A stretch of 64,000 nucleotides of DNA from Jeotgalicoccus psychrophilus DSM 19085 (GCF_000425845.1 NZ_KE384463.1:211999-275998), one strand, 5' to 3'; counted from the stretch's first letter, positions 1 to 10,897 are shown. Translations and numbers: made by a program. The notes: a model not told the origin generated them from the sequence alone.

Positions 1-338
1 CTGTGCGCCTTGCCGGCGTTGGACTGTCGATGATGGCACTCACAACATACGCGATGAACGCGCTCGAGAACCATATGATCTCCCACGGCACATCGCTGAA
101 CAATACGATGCGCCAAATCGGCGGTTCGCTCTTCACGGCACTCTTTATTACAATCATGACCGGCGTCGCGTTTAACATGTCCGGTGGAAATCCGACAACT
201 GCGGATGAAATCGCAGGGGTAAACGCCACCTTCATCACATCCGCAGTGCTGGCGGTGATCGGTTTAATATTTGCCTTCTTTTTAAAAGAACAGGAAAGAG
301 TTGTGAGCGATAAAGACCGCCCGGACGAGCTGGAATGA
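1..338 (+). CDS. MFS drug efflux transporter, C-terminal fragment (cut by window edge)
   Basis: The reading frame is open from the left edge and ends with TGA at 336-338. The 111 visible residues contain the pattern of the last helices of a DHA2 (EmrB/QacA, 14-TM) multidrug transporter: a stretch around residues 25-40 rich in N, M, R, Q and GGS, followed by two hydrophobic helices and a charged tail. These proteins export cationic drugs by proton antiport in the membrane. The true start lies outside the window, so the internal GTG at 3 is not a start. The stop codon overlaps a repeat unit (337-365). Confidence 0.75.
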   Translation, partial: VRLAGVGLSMMALTTYAMNALENHMISHGTSLNNTMRQIGGSLFTALFITIMTGVAFNMSGGNPTTADEIAGVNATFITSAVLAVIGLIFAFFLKEQERVVSDKDRPDELE

Positions 339-365
339 CAACGGCGTTTTCCTGTTGTGAACCGA
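337..365. repeat. Solitary hairpin repeat unit, same family as the 54983 array
   Basis: The unit ACAACGG - loop - CCTGTTGT - GAACCGA follows the MFS stop codon directly and is nearly identical to the first unit of the array at 54983-55150. A partial third copy lies at the right window edge (63980-64000). Confidence 0.7.
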
Positions 366-431
366 AGTTAATAACAACGAGTATTAACGAAAATTAAGGG
401 TATTTGAAAGTATTGATATGTGATTCATCTA

Positions 432-637
432 GTTAAAGTACGACGGGGAAACGCCGTCGTAGTCGAAGCGGTGTTAAAGTACGACGGTCAAACACCGTCG
501 TATTCGAAGCTGTGTTAAAGTCCGACGGGGAAGCGGTGTCGTATTCGAAGCGATGTTAAAGTACGACGGGGAAACGCCGTCGTACTCGAAGCGATGTTAA
601 AGTCCGACAGGCAACCGCCGTCGGCCTCCAAACGCCA
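432..637. repeat. 41-bp tandem hairpin array A (five units)
   Basis: Units begin at 432, 473, 514, 555 and 596, exactly 41 bp apart. Each starts with GTTAAAG, then an inverted repeat TACGACGG - 7 nt - CCGTCGTA, then a TCGAAGC-type spacer. In unit 5 the arm changes from TACGAC to TCCGAC and the opposite arm changes from GTCGTA to GTCGG, a compensatory change. It lies between the MFS gene and the AbrB-family gene. Confidence 0.9.
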
Positions 638-790
638 GCCAGCACTCAAAATCAACACAAATCACTCTAAACAACACCAAATCACGCTGCAGCACAGTTT
701 TCTGAATAAAGTGTAAAATGCAACTTACTTTATTTCAGCCATAATATAAGTTATTATTATAGATGAATCTCCAATAGATAAGGTGATGTT

Positions 791-1852
791 ATGAAAGTTC
801 TTCGTTTTCTGCTGCTTGTAGCCGCTGCGGCTCTTATTTCTTACGGACTGTCTTCACTCGGCATGATTTTACCGTGGCTGTTTGGTTCGATGATCGCAAC
901 CATTCTTTATATCCGGCTCGTCAAACGCGAGTTATATTTCCCGCGCTGGCTCGGTGATCTCGGTGTTATTATTATGGCTATCGAGATCGGCTCCACATTG
1001 ACACTAGATGCACTTTTAGACATGCGCGCTGATTTATTTAATATTTTTCTTATGACGATTCTCGTTCTTTTACTTAGTCTCGCATTATCGAGACTCTTCA
1101 TTTATTTAACCGGCAGTACACCGGAGACTGCGGTGCTTGCTTCCGTGCCTGGTGCCTTGTCTCAAATGCTGATTATGGCCGAAGAGGAGAAGCGCGCTGA
1201 TATTCTGCTCGTCACGCTGACGCAGATGTCCCGCATCATACTCATCGTACTGATCGTGCCGTTCGTTTCAGGCTTCTTCAAGCCGGCATCAGAAGCGAAC
1301 GCACTGCCAATCGAAGTCGATTATATTTCGACGATTTTCACACCGCAAATGCTCATTATTCCGCTCGCTGCTCTCGCGCTGATTTACCTGCTCAACAAGA
1401 TAAAATTCCCGGCGAGTTTAATGCTCGGCCCGATTCTCGTCTTAATTATATGGAACTTAACAACGGGCATTGAGTTTTCGCTGGATCTCACATTTATTAA
1501 CGTCGCTCAGATTCTGTTTGGTATCCGTATCGGACTGCAGATTGCCTCTCTGATGACGCAGCTCAACAAACGTCTGATTTTCTCGATATTACTGCAGAAT
1601 TTAATACTGATTTTCGGCACCATGTTCATTGTCTTTGTCTTCCAGCTGTTTACAACGCATCAGTTTAACGACTTGTTCTTAAGTGCCGCACCAGGCGGGC
1701 TCGGACAGATTATCGTGATTGCGATTGAAACCGGCGGCAACATCGCGATGATTTCGAGTTACCACATCTTCAGGATATTCTTTATCATTATCGTCGTCGT
1801 CCCGATCGTCGGCTACTATTTAAAATATCTGAACAAAAAACGCGCCAAATAG
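791..1852 (+). CDS. AbrB-family (duplicated-domain) integral membrane protein
   Basis: This 353-residue protein is almost entirely hydrophobic, with about ten predicted helices. It carries two copies of the AbrB-family repeat: PWLFGSM near residue 29 with SVPGALSQM near 118, and a second half with AAPGGLGQ near 303. The family is often labelled ammonia monooxygenase-like membrane protein or AbrB transporter; its substrate is not established. This AbrB is unrelated to the Bacillus transition-state regulator of the same name. The start has an AAGGTGAT ribosome binding site. A constitutive-looking promoter follows the gene and belongs to valS. Confidence 0.75.
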   Translation: MKVLRFLLLVAAAALISYGLSSLGMILPWLFGSMIATILYIRLVKRELYFPRWLGDLGVIIMAIEIGSTLTLDALLDMRADLFNIFLMTILVLLLSLALSRLFIYLTGSTPETAVLASVPGALSQMLIMAEEEKRADILLVTLTQMSRIILIVLIVPFVSGFFKPASEANALPIEVDYISTIFTPQMLIIPLAALALIYLLNKIKFPASLMLGPILVLIIWNLTTGIEFSLDLTFINVAQILFGIRIGLQIASLMTQLNKRLIFSILLQNLILIFGTMFIVFVFQLFTTHQFNDLFLSAAPGGLGQIIVIAIETGGNIAMISSYHIFRIFFIIIVVVPIVGYYLKYLNKKRAK

Positions 1853-1867
1853 TCTGTCACTTCAATC

Positions 1868-1896
1868 TTGACAGTTATTTAAAAGTCGCATAATAT
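1868..1896 (+). promoter_or_regulatory. valS promoter (sigma-A)
   Basis: TTGACA at 1868-1873, a 17-bp spacer, and TAATAT at 1891-1896. It sits immediately upstream of the T-box leader. Confidence 0.8.
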
Positions 1897-1902
1897 TAAC
1901 TT

Positions 1903-2157
1903 ATATAAATAAGAGACGTAGAAGAGTAGCTGTATGCAGGCGATAATCAGAGAGTAAACGATTGGTGAAAAGTTTACCGGTGCATGCTGTGAACGTAGTC
2001 TATGATAAGTTTTGTGTGAACGCCGGCCAACCAGCCGATCAGTAATCCAAAACGTGCGGTGAGCGTTAATCACCAAGTTGAGATGCAGGCTTAAAGCCTG
2101 AATTTAGGTGGCACCGCGGAACTCCCGTCCTATTTATGGACTGGAGTTTTTTTGTTT
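1903..2157 (+). promoter_or_regulatory. T-box leader (tRNA-Val-sensing riboswitch) of valS
   Basis: The conserved T-box sequence AGGTGGCACCGCGG lies at 2106-2119. It is followed by a terminator hairpin (AACTCCCGTCC pairing with GGACTGGAGTT) and a T-run near 2147-2154. The Stem I base pairs AGAC (1912) with GTCT (1998). Above the specifier loop, GTATGC pairs with GCATGC. GTA, a valine codon, at 1995-1997 is in the expected specifier position. Uncharged tRNA-Val should favour the antiterminator and raise valS expression. Confidence 0.93.
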
Positions 2158-2180
2158 TTAAAATTATGAGGAGTGATCAT

Positions 2181-4811
2181 ATGGAAATGCCGAAAAAGTA
2201 TAATCCGGCTGAAGTTGAAAAAGGTAAGTATGAGAAGTGGATTGAACAGGGACTATTTAAATCAGATGTAAACAGTGATAAAGAACCATTCTCCATCGTC
2301 ATTCCGCCGCCGAACGTTACGGGTAAACTTCACCTTGGGCATGCATGGGATACGACGCTGCAGGACATCATCACGCGCATGAAGCGTATGCAGGGATACG
2401 ACGTACTGTATTTACCGGGCATGGACCATGCGGGTATCGCAACGCAGGCTAAGGTGGATGCGCGTCTTCGTGAAGAAGGCATTAAAGCGTCGGACATCGG
2501 CCGCGAGAAGTTTTTAGAGCACGCATGGAACTGGAAAGAGGAATATGCGTCTCATATTCGTGAGCAGTGGGAGAAACTTGGCTTAGGTCTCGATTACGAT
2601 AAAGAGCGCTTTACCCTTGATGCAGGACTGTCGAAAGCAGTACGCAAAGTATTTGTTGATATGTACAACAAGGATTTAATTTACCGCTGTGAATATATTA
2701 TTAACTGGGATCCACAGACACAGACAGCTCTAAGTGATATCGAAGTGATTCACAAGGATATTGAAGGCAAATTCTATCACGTGAAATATCCGTTAACGGA
2801 CGGTTCAGGTTTCTTAGAAATCGCAACGACGCGTCCCGAGACAATGCTCGGTGATACTGCGGTTGTTGTGCACCCGGATGACGAACGCTATAAAGATTTT
2901 ATCGGCAAAACTGTAACGCTGCCAATCGTCGGCCGTGAACTGCCGATTATTGCGGATTCTTACGTGGAACAGGAATTCGGTTCAGGTGCAATGAAAGTCA
3001 CACCGGCACACGATCCGAATGACTTTGAAATTGGTAACCGTCACGATTTAGAGCGTATTAACGTTATGCATCCGAACGGTGTCATTAATGAGCTTGGCGG
3101 CCAGTATGAGGGTATGGACCGTTTCGACTGCCGCAAGCAGCTGGTAAAAGACCTTGAAGCAGCAGGTTATATGATTAAAATCGAAGCACATATGCATTCT
3201 GTCGGACATTCTGAGCGCAGTAACGCCATTGTTGAGCCGTATTTGTCAACGCAGTGGTTCGTCAGCATGAAGCCTTTAGCTGAGAAGAGCTTGCAAAACC
3301 AGGAGACGGATAATCGCGTTGATTTCGTGCCAAACCGTTTTGAGCATACGTTTAACGGCTGGATGGAAAACATTCGCGACTGGGTTATTTCACGTCAGTT
3401 ATGGTGGGGCCATCAGATTCCTGCCTGGTATCACAATGAAACAGGGGAGTTATATGTCGGTGAAGAAGCGCCTGCAGACAGTGAAAACTGGACACAGGAC
3501 GAAGATGTTCTGGATACGTGGTTCTCAAGTGCCTTATGGCCGTTTTCGACAATGGGCTGGCCGGACGAAACACCGGATCTTGCCAAGTACTTCCCGACGA
3601 ATGTACTCGTAACAGGTTACGATATTATCTTCTTCTGGGTGGCACGCATGATCTTCTCATCTCTTGAGCAGACTGGTGAGAAGCCGTTTGACGATGTGCT
3701 GCTGCACGGCCTTGTACGCGATGAGCAGAACCGTAAAATGTCGAAATCACTCGGCAACGGTGTCGACCCGATGGATGTTATTGAGAGATACGGCGCAGAT
3801 GCGCTCCGCTACTTCTTATCGACAGGTTCAACACCAGGCCAGGATCTCCGCTATTCAGACGAAAAAGTGGAAAGCGTCTGGAACTTTATCAACAAAATCT
3901 GGAACGCATCACGTTTTGCGCTCATGAACATCGGTGAAGACTTTACGCTGGAAGATATTGATCTTTCAGGCGATAAATCACTCGCTGACAAATGGATTCT
4001 GACACGCTTAAACGAGACAATCGCTGACGTGACTCGCTTATCTGAAGACTACGAGTTCGGTGAAGTCGGGCGTTCATTATATAACTTTATCTGGGATGAT
4101 TTCTGTGACTGGTATATTGAAATGGCGAAAGTGCCGATGACAGATGGTACAGATGAAGAGAAACAGATGACACGTTCAGTGCTGCTTTATACGCTGGATA
4201 AAATTCTGAAAATGCTTCACCCGTTCATGCCGTTTGTAACGGATGAAATTTATCAGACGATCAACAAGAAAACGTCAATCGTCGTAAGCGAATGGCCGAC
4301 AGTTGACGAATCGTTAAACTTTGACGATGCTTCAGCTGACATGGAACTCTTAGTAAATATTATTAAATCGGTTAGAACGACGCGTAACGAAGTCAATACG
4401 CCTTTATCTAAACCAATTGATATTAAACTTGAAGTGAAAGATGAAGCGAGACGTGCTGCGGTAGAACGCAACAAGCACTATATCGAACGTTTTACTAATC
4501 CTGAACATTTAACAATCGCTGCAGCAATAGAAAAAGGCGATGACGATAAGACAGATGTGGTTAAAGGCGCGACAGTAATACTGCCGCTTGCCGGACTCAT
4601 CAACAAAGAAGAAGAAATTGCCCGTCTTGAAAAAGAACTCAGCCGCCTGTCAGGTGAATTAAAACGCGTTGAAGGTAAATTAAACAACGACAAGTTCGTC
4701 AGCAATGCACCGGATAAAATTGTTGAAGAAGAACGTCAAAAACAAGCAGGTTACGAAGCGCAGTATAAAGAAGTAGAAGCGCGTATCGTAAGCTTGAGGG
4801 GTGTGAAGTAA
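2181..4811 (+). CDS. valS: Valyl-tRNA synthetase
   Basis: The protein charges tRNA-Val with valine in the cytoplasm. The class I signature HLGH lies in [14 protein letters not shown] near residues 44-57, and KMSKS is near residue 519. An editing domain lies between them and a C-terminal coiled-coil arm covers about 815-876. The start at 2181 is preferred over an upstream in-frame ATG at 2136 because it has GAGGAG seven bases upstream, while 2136 lies inside the T-box terminator. The resulting length is 876 residues, the usual size in staphylococci. folC follows after 3 bp, so the two are probably co-transcribed. Confidence 0.97.
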   Translation: MEMPKKYNPAEVEKGKYEKWIEQGLFKSDVNSDKEPFSIVIPPPNVTGKLHLGHAWDTTLQDIITRMKRMQGYDVLYLPGMDHAGIATQAKVDARLREEGIKASDIGREKFLEHAWNWKEEYASHIREQWEKLGLGLDYDKERFTLDAGLSKAVRKVFVDMYNKDLIYRCEYIINWDPQTQTALSDIEVIHKDIEGKFYHVKYPLTDGSGFLEIATTRPETMLGDTAVVVHPDDERYKDFIGKTVTLPIVGRELPIIADSYVEQEFGSGAMKVTPAHDPNDFEIGNRHDLERINVMHPNGVINELGGQYEGMDRFDCRKQLVKDLEAAGYMIKIEAHMHSVGHSERSNAIVEPYLSTQWFVSMKPLAEKSLQNQETDNRVDFVPNRFEHTFNGWMENIRDWVISRQLWWGHQIPAWYHNETGELYVGEEAPADSENWTQDEDVLDTWFSSALWPFSTMGWPDETPDLAKYFPTNVLVTGYDIIFFWVARMIFSSLEQTGEKPFDDVLLHGLVRDEQNRKMSKSLGNGVDPMDVIERYGADALRYFLSTGSTPGQDLRYSDEKVESVWNFINKIWNASRFALMNIGEDFTLEDIDLSGDKSLADKWILTRLNETIADVTRLSEDYEFGEVGRSLYNFIWDDFCDWYIEMAKVPMTDGTDEEKQMTRSVLLYTLDKILKMLHPFMPFVTDEIYQTINKKTSIVVSEWPTVDESLNFDDASADMELLVNIIKSVRTTRNEVNTPLSKPIDIKLEVKDEARRAAVERNKHYIERFTNPEHLTIAAAIEKGDDDKTDVVKGATVILPLAGLINKEEEIARLEKELSRLSGELKRVEGKLNNDKFVSNAPDKIVEEERQKQAGYEAQYKEVEARIVSLRGVK

Positions 4812-4814
4812 TAA

Positions 4815-6080
4815 ATGGAGTATCAGGACAGCCTGAATTGGATACACGAACGTGCCAAATTCGGTATTAAGCCGGGTGTGAAGCGGATGGAATGGATGCT
4901 GGATAAGCTGGGCAATCCTGAGAAGAAAATTACGGGTGTCCATATCGTCGGCACGAACGGCAAAGGATCGACATTGTCTTATATGCGAAGTGCACTGAAT
5001 GAAAACGGCTATACAGTGGGGACATTTACGTCCCCCTATATCGAAGTATTCAACGAGCGTATTTCGATTGACGGCAGACCGATATCTGACGAAGACATTG
5101 CCATGCTGGTTAATATCGTGCGCCCGGTGTCGGAACGTATGGTGGAAGAAACGGATTTAGGCACGTCGACGGAATTTGAAATCATTACGATGATGATGTT
5201 CGTCTACTTCGGCAACGTGCATCCGGTGGATTATGTGCTGGTTGAAGCGGGTTTAGGCGCAACACACGACTCGACAAATGTCTTTAATCCGGTGATGACG
5301 CTCTTAACGAGTATCGGTCTTGATCATATTGATATTCTCGGAGACACGCTCTTAGATATTACTAAAGATAAATCCGGTGTGATTAAAGAAAATATTCCTT
5401 TAGTCTTTAACGTCAAAGATGATGCCTGCCGGGATTATATTTATAAAGTGCTCGATGAGAAAAATGCGAAAGGCATAGAACTGACACGCGACGTTATTTT
5501 AGTCCCAAACGGTGAGGAATTCAGCTTTAAATACGGCAAGTACGACTTTGATGATATTAAACTTGAAATGCTCGGCCGCCATCAGCAGGAAAATGCATCG
5601 ATTGCGATTGCTGCACTGCTTGAAATGATGGACCGTGATCTGGTTAAACTGGACGTCAATAAAATGATCCAGGGTGTAGAAAAAACATTCTGGACGGGGC
5701 GTATCGAACGCATCAGCGAAGATCCGGTAATCATTCTGGACGGTGCACATAACAACGAAGCAGTGGATGTACTTGTGGATACGATGCGTGAGCATTACTC
5801 TGATAAAAAGATTACGGTATTATTCTCTGCAGTCAAAGGCAAGCCACTAGATAAGATGGTGTATAAAATCGGTATGCTGGCAGACACCTTTAACGTCACG
5901 GAGTTCGACTTCTTTAAAGCAGAAGACGGCGAAGTGCTGTTTAACGCCATCGAGCATCCGAATAAGCACTTTGTCAAAGATTATATTGATTATATTAAGA
6001 ATTTTGATGGAGAAATGCTGCTTGTTACAGGAAGCTTATACTTTATAAGTGAAGTGAAGCAGGGTTTAAGAGCAAAATAG
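4815..6080 (+). CDS. folC: Folylpolyglutamate synthase / dihydrofolate synthase
   Basis: A Mur-ligase-type enzyme that adds glutamate to folates using ATP. The P-loop GTNGKGST is near residue 46. Further family motifs are TSPY near 73 and the C-terminal ligase segment ILDGAHN near 315. At 421 residues it has the normal length. It starts three bases after the valS stop, with a GAGGGG ribosome binding site inside the end of valS, as in other Bacillales where folC follows valS. A strong terminator follows. Confidence 0.95.
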   Translation: MEYQDSLNWIHERAKFGIKPGVKRMEWMLDKLGNPEKKITGVHIVGTNGKGSTLSYMRSALNENGYTVGTFTSPYIEVFNERISIDGRPISDEDIAMLVNIVRPVSERMVEETDLGTSTEFEIITMMMFVYFGNVHPVDYVLVEAGLGATHDSTNVFNPVMTLLTSIGLDHIDILGDTLLDITKDKSGVIKENIPLVFNVKDDACRDYIYKVLDEKNAKGIELTRDVILVPNGEEFSFKYGKYDFDDIKLEMLGRHQQENASIAIAALLEMMDRDLVKLDVNKMIQGVEKTFWTGRIERISEDPVIILDGAHNNEAVDVLVDTMREHYSDKKITVLFSAVKGKPLDKMVYKIGMLADTFNVTEFDFFKAEDGEVLFNAIEHPNKHFVKDYIDYIKNFDGEMLLVTGSLYFISEVKQGLRAK

Positions 6081-6087
6081 CTTATTT

Positions 6088-6124
6088 AAAGACAGCAGGG
6101 GGAATCCTCTGCTGTCTTTTTTCT
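6088..6124 (+). terminator. Intrinsic terminator of valS-folC
   Basis: GACAGCAG pairs with CTGCTGTC around a short loop and is followed by a T-run. Confidence 0.9.
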
Positions 6125-6149
6125 CGTTTAGGTAAAAACAGCTAATTGT

Positions 6150-6260
6150 CCCATTGAACTGACTACATTGGGGTGATAAACACTATTCAACCTAATGAAG
6201 CCGCAACGATGGGGTGATAATTGGTATTTGCCCCAATGAAGCCGCAACGATGGGGTGATA
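6150..6260. repeat. 41-bp tandem hairpin array B (three units)
   Basis: Units begin at 6150, 6191 and 6232, with GGGGTGATAA at 6170, 6211 and 6252: an exact 41-bp period. Each unit has short arms of the CCCCA...TGGGG type. It lies between the convergent genes folC and mscL. Confidence 0.85.
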
Positions 6261-6282
6261 ACTGCCGCGCTCCGCTTGGCTG

Positions 6283-6328
6283 CCTCCCCACAGGAAGTAA
6301 GATTAAAATTTTATGTCCTGTGGGGAGG
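6283..6328. repeat. Perfect 13-bp inverted repeat
   Basis: CCTCCCCACAGGA at 6283-6295 is the exact reverse complement of 6316-6328, with a 20-bp AT-rich loop. No T-run follows on either strand, so it is not a classical terminator. It borders array B. Confidence 0.85.
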
Positions 6329-6371
6329 TTAATGGGAGATGGATATACATGAGCCAGCCAAAAGGATCCCA

Positions 6372-6400
6372 TAAAAAAAGAGCACCCAAGGTGCTCTCTA
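6372..6400 (-). terminator. Intrinsic terminator of mscL
   Basis: GAGCACC - CAAG - GGTGCTC hairpin. A-runs on the plus strand on both sides make it usable on the minus strand. Confidence 0.85.
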
Positions 6401-6421
6401 AAAAAATTTAATAAGTGAAAA

Positions 6422-6808
6422 TTATAAACCAGTACCATCTTTTTTGTTGTCTTCCATACCTTTTAATGAATCTCTCATTTCGCGTAAGAGAACCAACTGT
6501 TCGTCTTCAACTTCTTCTTCAACGAATTTGTTCTTAGTTAATTTGTTAACGACTTTAACAAATACGAATACTGCTGCACCGATAATAACGAAGTCGATAA
6601 TTGCCTGGATGAATACGCCGTATGTAATGCCCATATATACCCAGTTTGATGCGAAATCAGTATCACCGAAAATTAAAGCGATTAACGGCATAATAATAGT
6701 TTCTACTAATGCCTGAACAATTTTTCCGAATGCTGCACCGATAACTACTGCGACTGCCAGATCTATAACGTTGCCGCGCAGCATAAAGTCTTTAAATTCC
6801 TGCCACAT
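6422..6808 (-). CDS. mscL: Large-conductance mechanosensitive channel
   Basis: This membrane channel opens under hypo-osmotic stress to release solutes. The start is placed at 6808 because AGGAGG lies just upstream and the sequence then begins MWQEFKDFMLRGN, the conserved N-terminal helix. The protein has 128 residues. The motif DLAVAVVIGAAFGKIV forms TM1, and TM2 follows near residues 65-90. The charged C-terminal bundle is acidic. An in-frame upstream extension to 6925 has no ribosome binding site and was rejected. The adjacent acnA matches the staphylococcal order. Confidence 0.96.
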   Translation of the reverse strand: MWQEFKDFMLRGNVIDLAVAVVIGAAFGKIVQALVETIIMPLIALIFGDTDFASNWVYMGITYGVFIQAIIDFVIIGAAVFVFVKVVNKLTKNKFVEEEVEDEQLVLLREMRDSLKGMEDNKKDGTGL

Positions 6809-7082
6809 AAAATGACCTCCTGAGTGTTTGACATAGTAACTTTTTATAATAATACATGAATATTTCACGATATCAAGTGTTATTTTACATATTAATAATA
6901 TCTTAACACAAGGACTTGCAAGCAAATCACTAATAATGTTTAGTTATGAATGTTATAATTAAAGATAATTAAATGTTATTCTTATATCAAGCTTATTCAT
7001 ATCACAAGTTTCGATGAAAGCATTTACTTTATATTGAGAGTAAGTATACAATTAGGATGACTAAATTTAGAGGGGGCTTTTA

Positions 7083-9794
7083 ATGATGTCAAAGAACGTT
7101 AAAGACAATTCTCGTCAGACATTATCAGTGAATGGTAAAGATTATACTTATTACAGCCTGCAATCACTAGCAGATTCAGGCATGAGCAAGTCTGAGAACT
7201 TGCCGTATTCAATCCGCGTATTACTGGAGTCAGTATTGAGACAGTATGACGGCAGTGTGATTAACGATAATCATATTGAAGCATTAGCAAACTGGGACAA
7301 AGGGGAAATTAAAGGTAAAGAAGTTCCATTTAAACCTTCCCGCGTAATTCTACAGGATTTCACAGGAGTACCTGCTGTAGTTGACCTTGCTTCACTGCGT
7401 ACAGCTATGGAAGCAGTCGGCGGAGATGTACAGAAAATCAATCCTGAAGTACCGGTTGACTTAGTAATTGACCACTCAGTACAGGTTGACGAGTACGGCA
7501 GCACGAGTGCATTACAGAAAAACATGGACCTTGAGTTTGAGCGTAACATGGAGCGTTATGAGTTCCTTCGCTGGGCAACTAAAGCGTTCGATAACTACCA
7601 GGCTGTTCCGCCTGCAACAGGTATCGTTCACCAGGTTAACCTTGAGTATCTTGCTAACGTAGTACACGCTAGAGGAGAAGAAGGCGAACAGGTTCTTTTC
7701 CCGGATACATTAGTGGGAACTGACTCTCATACGACGATGATCAACGGTCTCGGCGTTCTTGGATGGGGTGTCGGCGGTATCGAAGCTGAAGCGAGTATGC
7801 TTGGACAGCCTTCATACTTCCCGGTTCCTGAAGTTATTGGGGTACGTATGACTAACTCATTACCTGAAGGTACAACTGCAACAGACCTTGCTTTAAAAGT
7901 AACTGAGGTTCTTAGAAAGAAAGGCGTTGTCGGTAAATTTGTAGAGTTCTTCGGACAAGGGGTAACAGAATTACCGCTTGCTGACCGCGCAACAATCGCA
8001 AACATGGCACCGGAATACGGTGCAACTTGCGGATTCTTCGCAGTTGACGATGAAACACTTGATTACATGAGACTGACAGGACGCGACGCAGATCACATCG
8101 ATGTTGTTCGCGAATACCTGAAAGAAAATAACTTATTCTTCGATCCGGCAGTAGAACCAACTTATACTGACGTTGTTGAAGTTGACTTATCATCAGTTGA
8201 ATCATCACTTGCTGGACCGAAACGTCCACAGGATTTAATCAGCCTGTCAAACATGAAAGATGAATACAAAAAATCAGTTACAGCACCGAGCGGTAACCAC
8301 GGCCACGGCTTAACTGAAGAAGAATTCGGTAAGACAGGTACTGTGAAGTACAACGACGGCGAAGAGCAGGAACTTAAAACAGGTGACCTTGTAATCGCTG
8401 CAATCACTTCATGTACTAACACATCGAATCCGTACGTTATGCTTGGTGCCGGTTTAATTGCTAAAAAAGCAGTTGAAAAAGGTCTGACTGTACCTAAGTA
8501 CGTTAAGACTTCATTAGCACCGGGTTCTAAAGTTGTTACAGGATACCTTGAAGACGCAGGTCTTCAGCCGTACCTTGATCAGCTCGGATTCAACTTAGTT
8601 GGTTACGGCTGTACAACATGTATCGGTAACTCAGGTCCATTACGTCCTGAAGTAACGAAAACAATCGTTGATGACGACATGTTAGTGTCATCTGTATTAT
8701 CAGGTAACCGTAACTTTGAAGGACGTATCCACCCGTTAGTTAAAGCGAACTACTTAGCTTCGCCTCAGCTTGTTGTGGCATACGCACTTGCAGGTACTGT
8801 TGATATCGATCTTCGCACTGAGCCATTAGGCCAGGACAAAGACGGTAACGATGTATTCATGAAAGATATCTGGCCTTCAATCAAAGAGGTTAGAGACACT
8901 GTAATGTCTACAGTAACACCTGAACTATTCAGAAAAGAATACGAAACAGTATTCGATTCAAACGAAACTTGGAATAACATTGAAGTTACCGATGCACCAT
9001 TATACGATTTCGGTGACGAATCAACATATATCCAAAACCCGTCATTCTTCCAGAACTTATCTAAAGAAGCCGGTAAAATTGAGCCGTTAAATGGCCTCAG
9101 AGTACTTGGTAAATTTGGAGATTCTGTAACGACTGACCACATTTCACCAGCAGGTGCGATCGGTAAAGATACGCCGGCAGGTAAATGGTTAATCGAACAA
9201 GGCGTGTCACCACGTGACTTTAACTCTTACGGTTCACGCCGCGGTAACCACGAAGTAATGGTACGCGGAACATTCGCTAACATCCGTATCCGTAACGAAA
9301 TTGCTCCGGGTACAGAGGGCGGATTCACAACTCACTGGCCGACAGGCGAAGTGACAAGCATCTATGAAGCATCAGAGAAATACCTTGAAGAAGGTACAGG
9401 ACTGATGATCGTAGCAGGCGACGACTACGGCATGGGATCAAGCCGTGACTGGGCTGCTAAAGGCACAAACTTACTTGGTGTTAAAGCAGTATTAGCAGCA
9501 AGCTACGAGCGTATCCACCGTTCAAACTTAGTAATGATGGGTGTTCTGCCATTACAATTTGTTAACGGCGAAAACGCTGAAGACCACGGACTTGACGGTT
9601 CTGAGTCTTTCGATATTAATATCGATGAAAGTGTTACAGCTGGAGAAATTATCGATGTTGTTGCGACGAAAGTCAACGGCGACAAAGTTAAACTTAAAGC
9701 TAAAGTACGCTTTGACTCAGACGTTGAAGCAGACTACTACAGACACGGCGGTATTTTACAGCTTGTGCTCCGTAAGAAGATTGCATCAGCTTAA
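7083..9794 (+). CDS. acnA: Aconitate hydratase A
   Basis: The TCA-cycle enzyme converting citrate to isocitrate through a [4Fe-4S] cluster. Cluster cysteines are in SCTNTSNP near residue 443 and [10 protein letters not shown] near 510 and 513. The C-terminal swivel domain contains SSRDWAAKG and [10 protein letters not shown]. Length is 903 residues. An AGAGGGGG ribosome binding site precedes two consecutive ATGs (7083 and 7086), so either may be used. It is transcribed alone, with a terminator just downstream. Confidence 0.97.
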   Translation: MMSKNVKDNSRQTLSVNGKDYTYYSLQSLADSGMSKSENLPYSIRVLLESVLRQYDGSVINDNHIEALANWDKGEIKGKEVPFKPSRVILQDFTGVPAVVDLASLRTAMEAVGGDVQKINPEVPVDLVIDHSVQVDEYGSTSALQKNMDLEFERNMERYEFLRWATKAFDNYQAVPPATGIVHQVNLEYLANVVHARGEEGEQVLFPDTLVGTDSHTTMINGLGVLGWGVGGIEAEASMLGQPSYFPVPEVIGVRMTNSLPEGTTATDLALKVTEVLRKKGVVGKFVEFFGQGVTELPLADRATIANMAPEYGATCGFFAVDDETLDYMRLTGRDADHIDVVREYLKENNLFFDPAVEPTYTDVVEVDLSSVESSLAGPKRPQDLISLSNMKDEYKKSVTAPSGNHGHGLTEEEFGKTGTVKYNDGEEQELKTGDLVIAAITSCTNTSNPYVMLGAGLIAKKAVEKGLTVPKYVKTSLAPGSKVVTGYLEDAGLQPYLDQLGFNLVGYGCTTCIGNSGPLRPEVTKTIVDDDMLVSSVLSGNRNFEGRIHPLVKANYLASPQLVVAYALAGTVDIDLRTEPLGQDKDGNDVFMKDIWPSIKEVRDTVMSTVTPELFRKEYETVFDSNETWNNIEVTDAPLYDFGDESTYIQNPSFFQNLSKEAGKIEPLNGLRVLGKFGDSVTTDHISPAGAIGKDTPAGKWLIEQGVSPRDFNSYGSRRGNHEVMVRGTFANIRIRNEIAPGTEGGFTTHWPTGEVTSIYEASEKYLEEGTGLMIVAGDDYGMGSSRDWAAKGTNLLGVKAVLAASYERIHRSNLVMMGVLPLQFVNGENAEDHGLDGSESFDINIDESVTAGEIIDVVATKVNGDKVKLKAKVRFDSDVEADYYRHGGILQLVLRKKIASA

Positions 9795-9819
9795 TAAGAA
9801 TTTAAAAACAGATTTCATA

Positions 9820-9848
9820 AATCCATCAAAGCGATGCTTTGATGGATT
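9820..9848 (+). terminator. Terminator-like hairpin after acnA
   Basis: AATCCATCAAAGC pairs with GCTTTGATGGATT around GAT. The downstream T-tract is weak and interrupted. Confidence 0.7.
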
Positions 9849-9861
9849 TATATTTTGAGCT

Positions 9862-10020
9862 GACCGATGTCGCATGTGTTACATTCATCGGGTCGATAAA
9901 AACCAATTGACCGCATGTGTTCCTCTCATACGGTCGATAAAAACCAATTGACCGCATGTAGCTCACTCATCCGGTCGATACAAACCATTCGACCGCATGT
10001 ACCACACTCATCCGGTCGAC
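9862..10020. repeat. 41-bp tandem hairpin array C (four units)
   Basis: GGTCGA recurs at 9891, 9932, 9973 and 10014, an exact 41-bp period. Units have the form GACCG-CATG - loop - CAT-CGGTC, followed by an AT-rich spacer. The array lies between the convergent genes acnA and plsY. Confidence 0.9.
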
Positions 10021-10053
10021 GATATAACCACTAAACCTAGCAACACAGGCAGC

Positions 10054-10095
10054 AAAAAAACGGCCTGAAAGTCCAAATCAGACTTCAGGCCGTTC
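10054..10095 (-). terminator. Intrinsic terminator of plsY
   Basis: ACGGCCTGAA pairs with TTCAGGCCGT. The seven-A run at 10054-10060 becomes the T-run on the minus strand. Confidence 0.88.
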
Positions 10096-10108
10096 TCTTA
10101 TTTGTCAA

Positions 10109-10699
10109 TTACATAAACGTAATCTTCGGTTCAGTGCCGTCTTTAATACGTTGCATGTTGGAAATATGTTTTACAACAACGATAATTCCAAGTACAACTC
10201 CAAAGCCGATCATAAAAGGGTCGCCGGTAAACATCACACTGATGATTAATGCAATGGCTGCAAATACACTTGAAAGTGATACGTATTTCGATACTTTTAA
10301 AGTGATTAAAAACGTTGCAATCAGCACCAGGAAGATAATCGGATTTGCTGCTAAAATAGCACCGCCGCCTGTTGCGACTGCTTTGCCGCCTTTGAATTTT
10401 AAAAATATTGAATAGACGTGGCCGATTGCCGCGACAACCCCGAATATTACTACAGGGAAATCAACGTCAGTACTGACGAGCATTGCAACCCATACCGGTA
10501 TTGCACCTTTTAACAGGTCGAGAATCAGTACAACAATACCGGCTTTCTTGCCGAGTATACGGAATGTGTTCGTCGTGCCGATATTGCCGCTCCCATGTTC
10601 ACGCAAATCAATTTTATAAAATGTTTTGCTGATAAACAAGCTGAATGGAATTGAGCCGAAAAGGTAGCTGAAAATTAATAATAAAATAACTGTATACAC
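10109..10699 (-). CDS. plsY: Acyl-phosphate:glycerol-3-phosphate acyltransferase PlsY
   Basis: This integral membrane enzyme transfers an acyl group from acyl-phosphate to glycerol-3-phosphate, the first step of phosphatidic acid synthesis. Three family motifs are visible: GSIPFS near residue 16, REHGSGNIGTTNTFR near 33-47, and KFKGGKAVATGGG near 102-114. Length 196 residues with about five helices is normal. It is divergent from parE, as in Staphylococcus. Confidence 0.96.
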   Translation of the reverse strand: MYTVILLLIFSYLFGSIPFSLFISKTFYKIDLREHGSGNIGTTNTFRILGKKAGIVVLILDLLKGAIPVWVAMLVSTDVDFPVVIFGVVAAIGHVYSIFLKFKGGKAVATGGGAILAANPIIFLVLIATFLITLKVSKYVSLSSVFAAIALIISVMFTGDPFMIGFGVVLGIIVVVKHISNMQRIKDGTEPKITFM

Positions 10700-10897
10700 T
10701 AAATAATCCCCTTTTGCTATCAGGTACTAATAGTTTACCATAAAAAAATATTTTCGCCATATAATTATAAAGTAGTCTATAATATAATTATGTAAACTTT
10801 ATATATTTTGTTGCAAAACTTAGAGATTTATATAAAAATAGATAAGTAGATTAATTTAACGAACATACGTTTGTATTGTTTGTAGGAGGATACAGAC

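Noticed and set aside
432..637. CRISPR array
   Set aside because: Units repeat over their whole 41 bp, including the would-be spacers, which are nearly identical. No cas genes are present.
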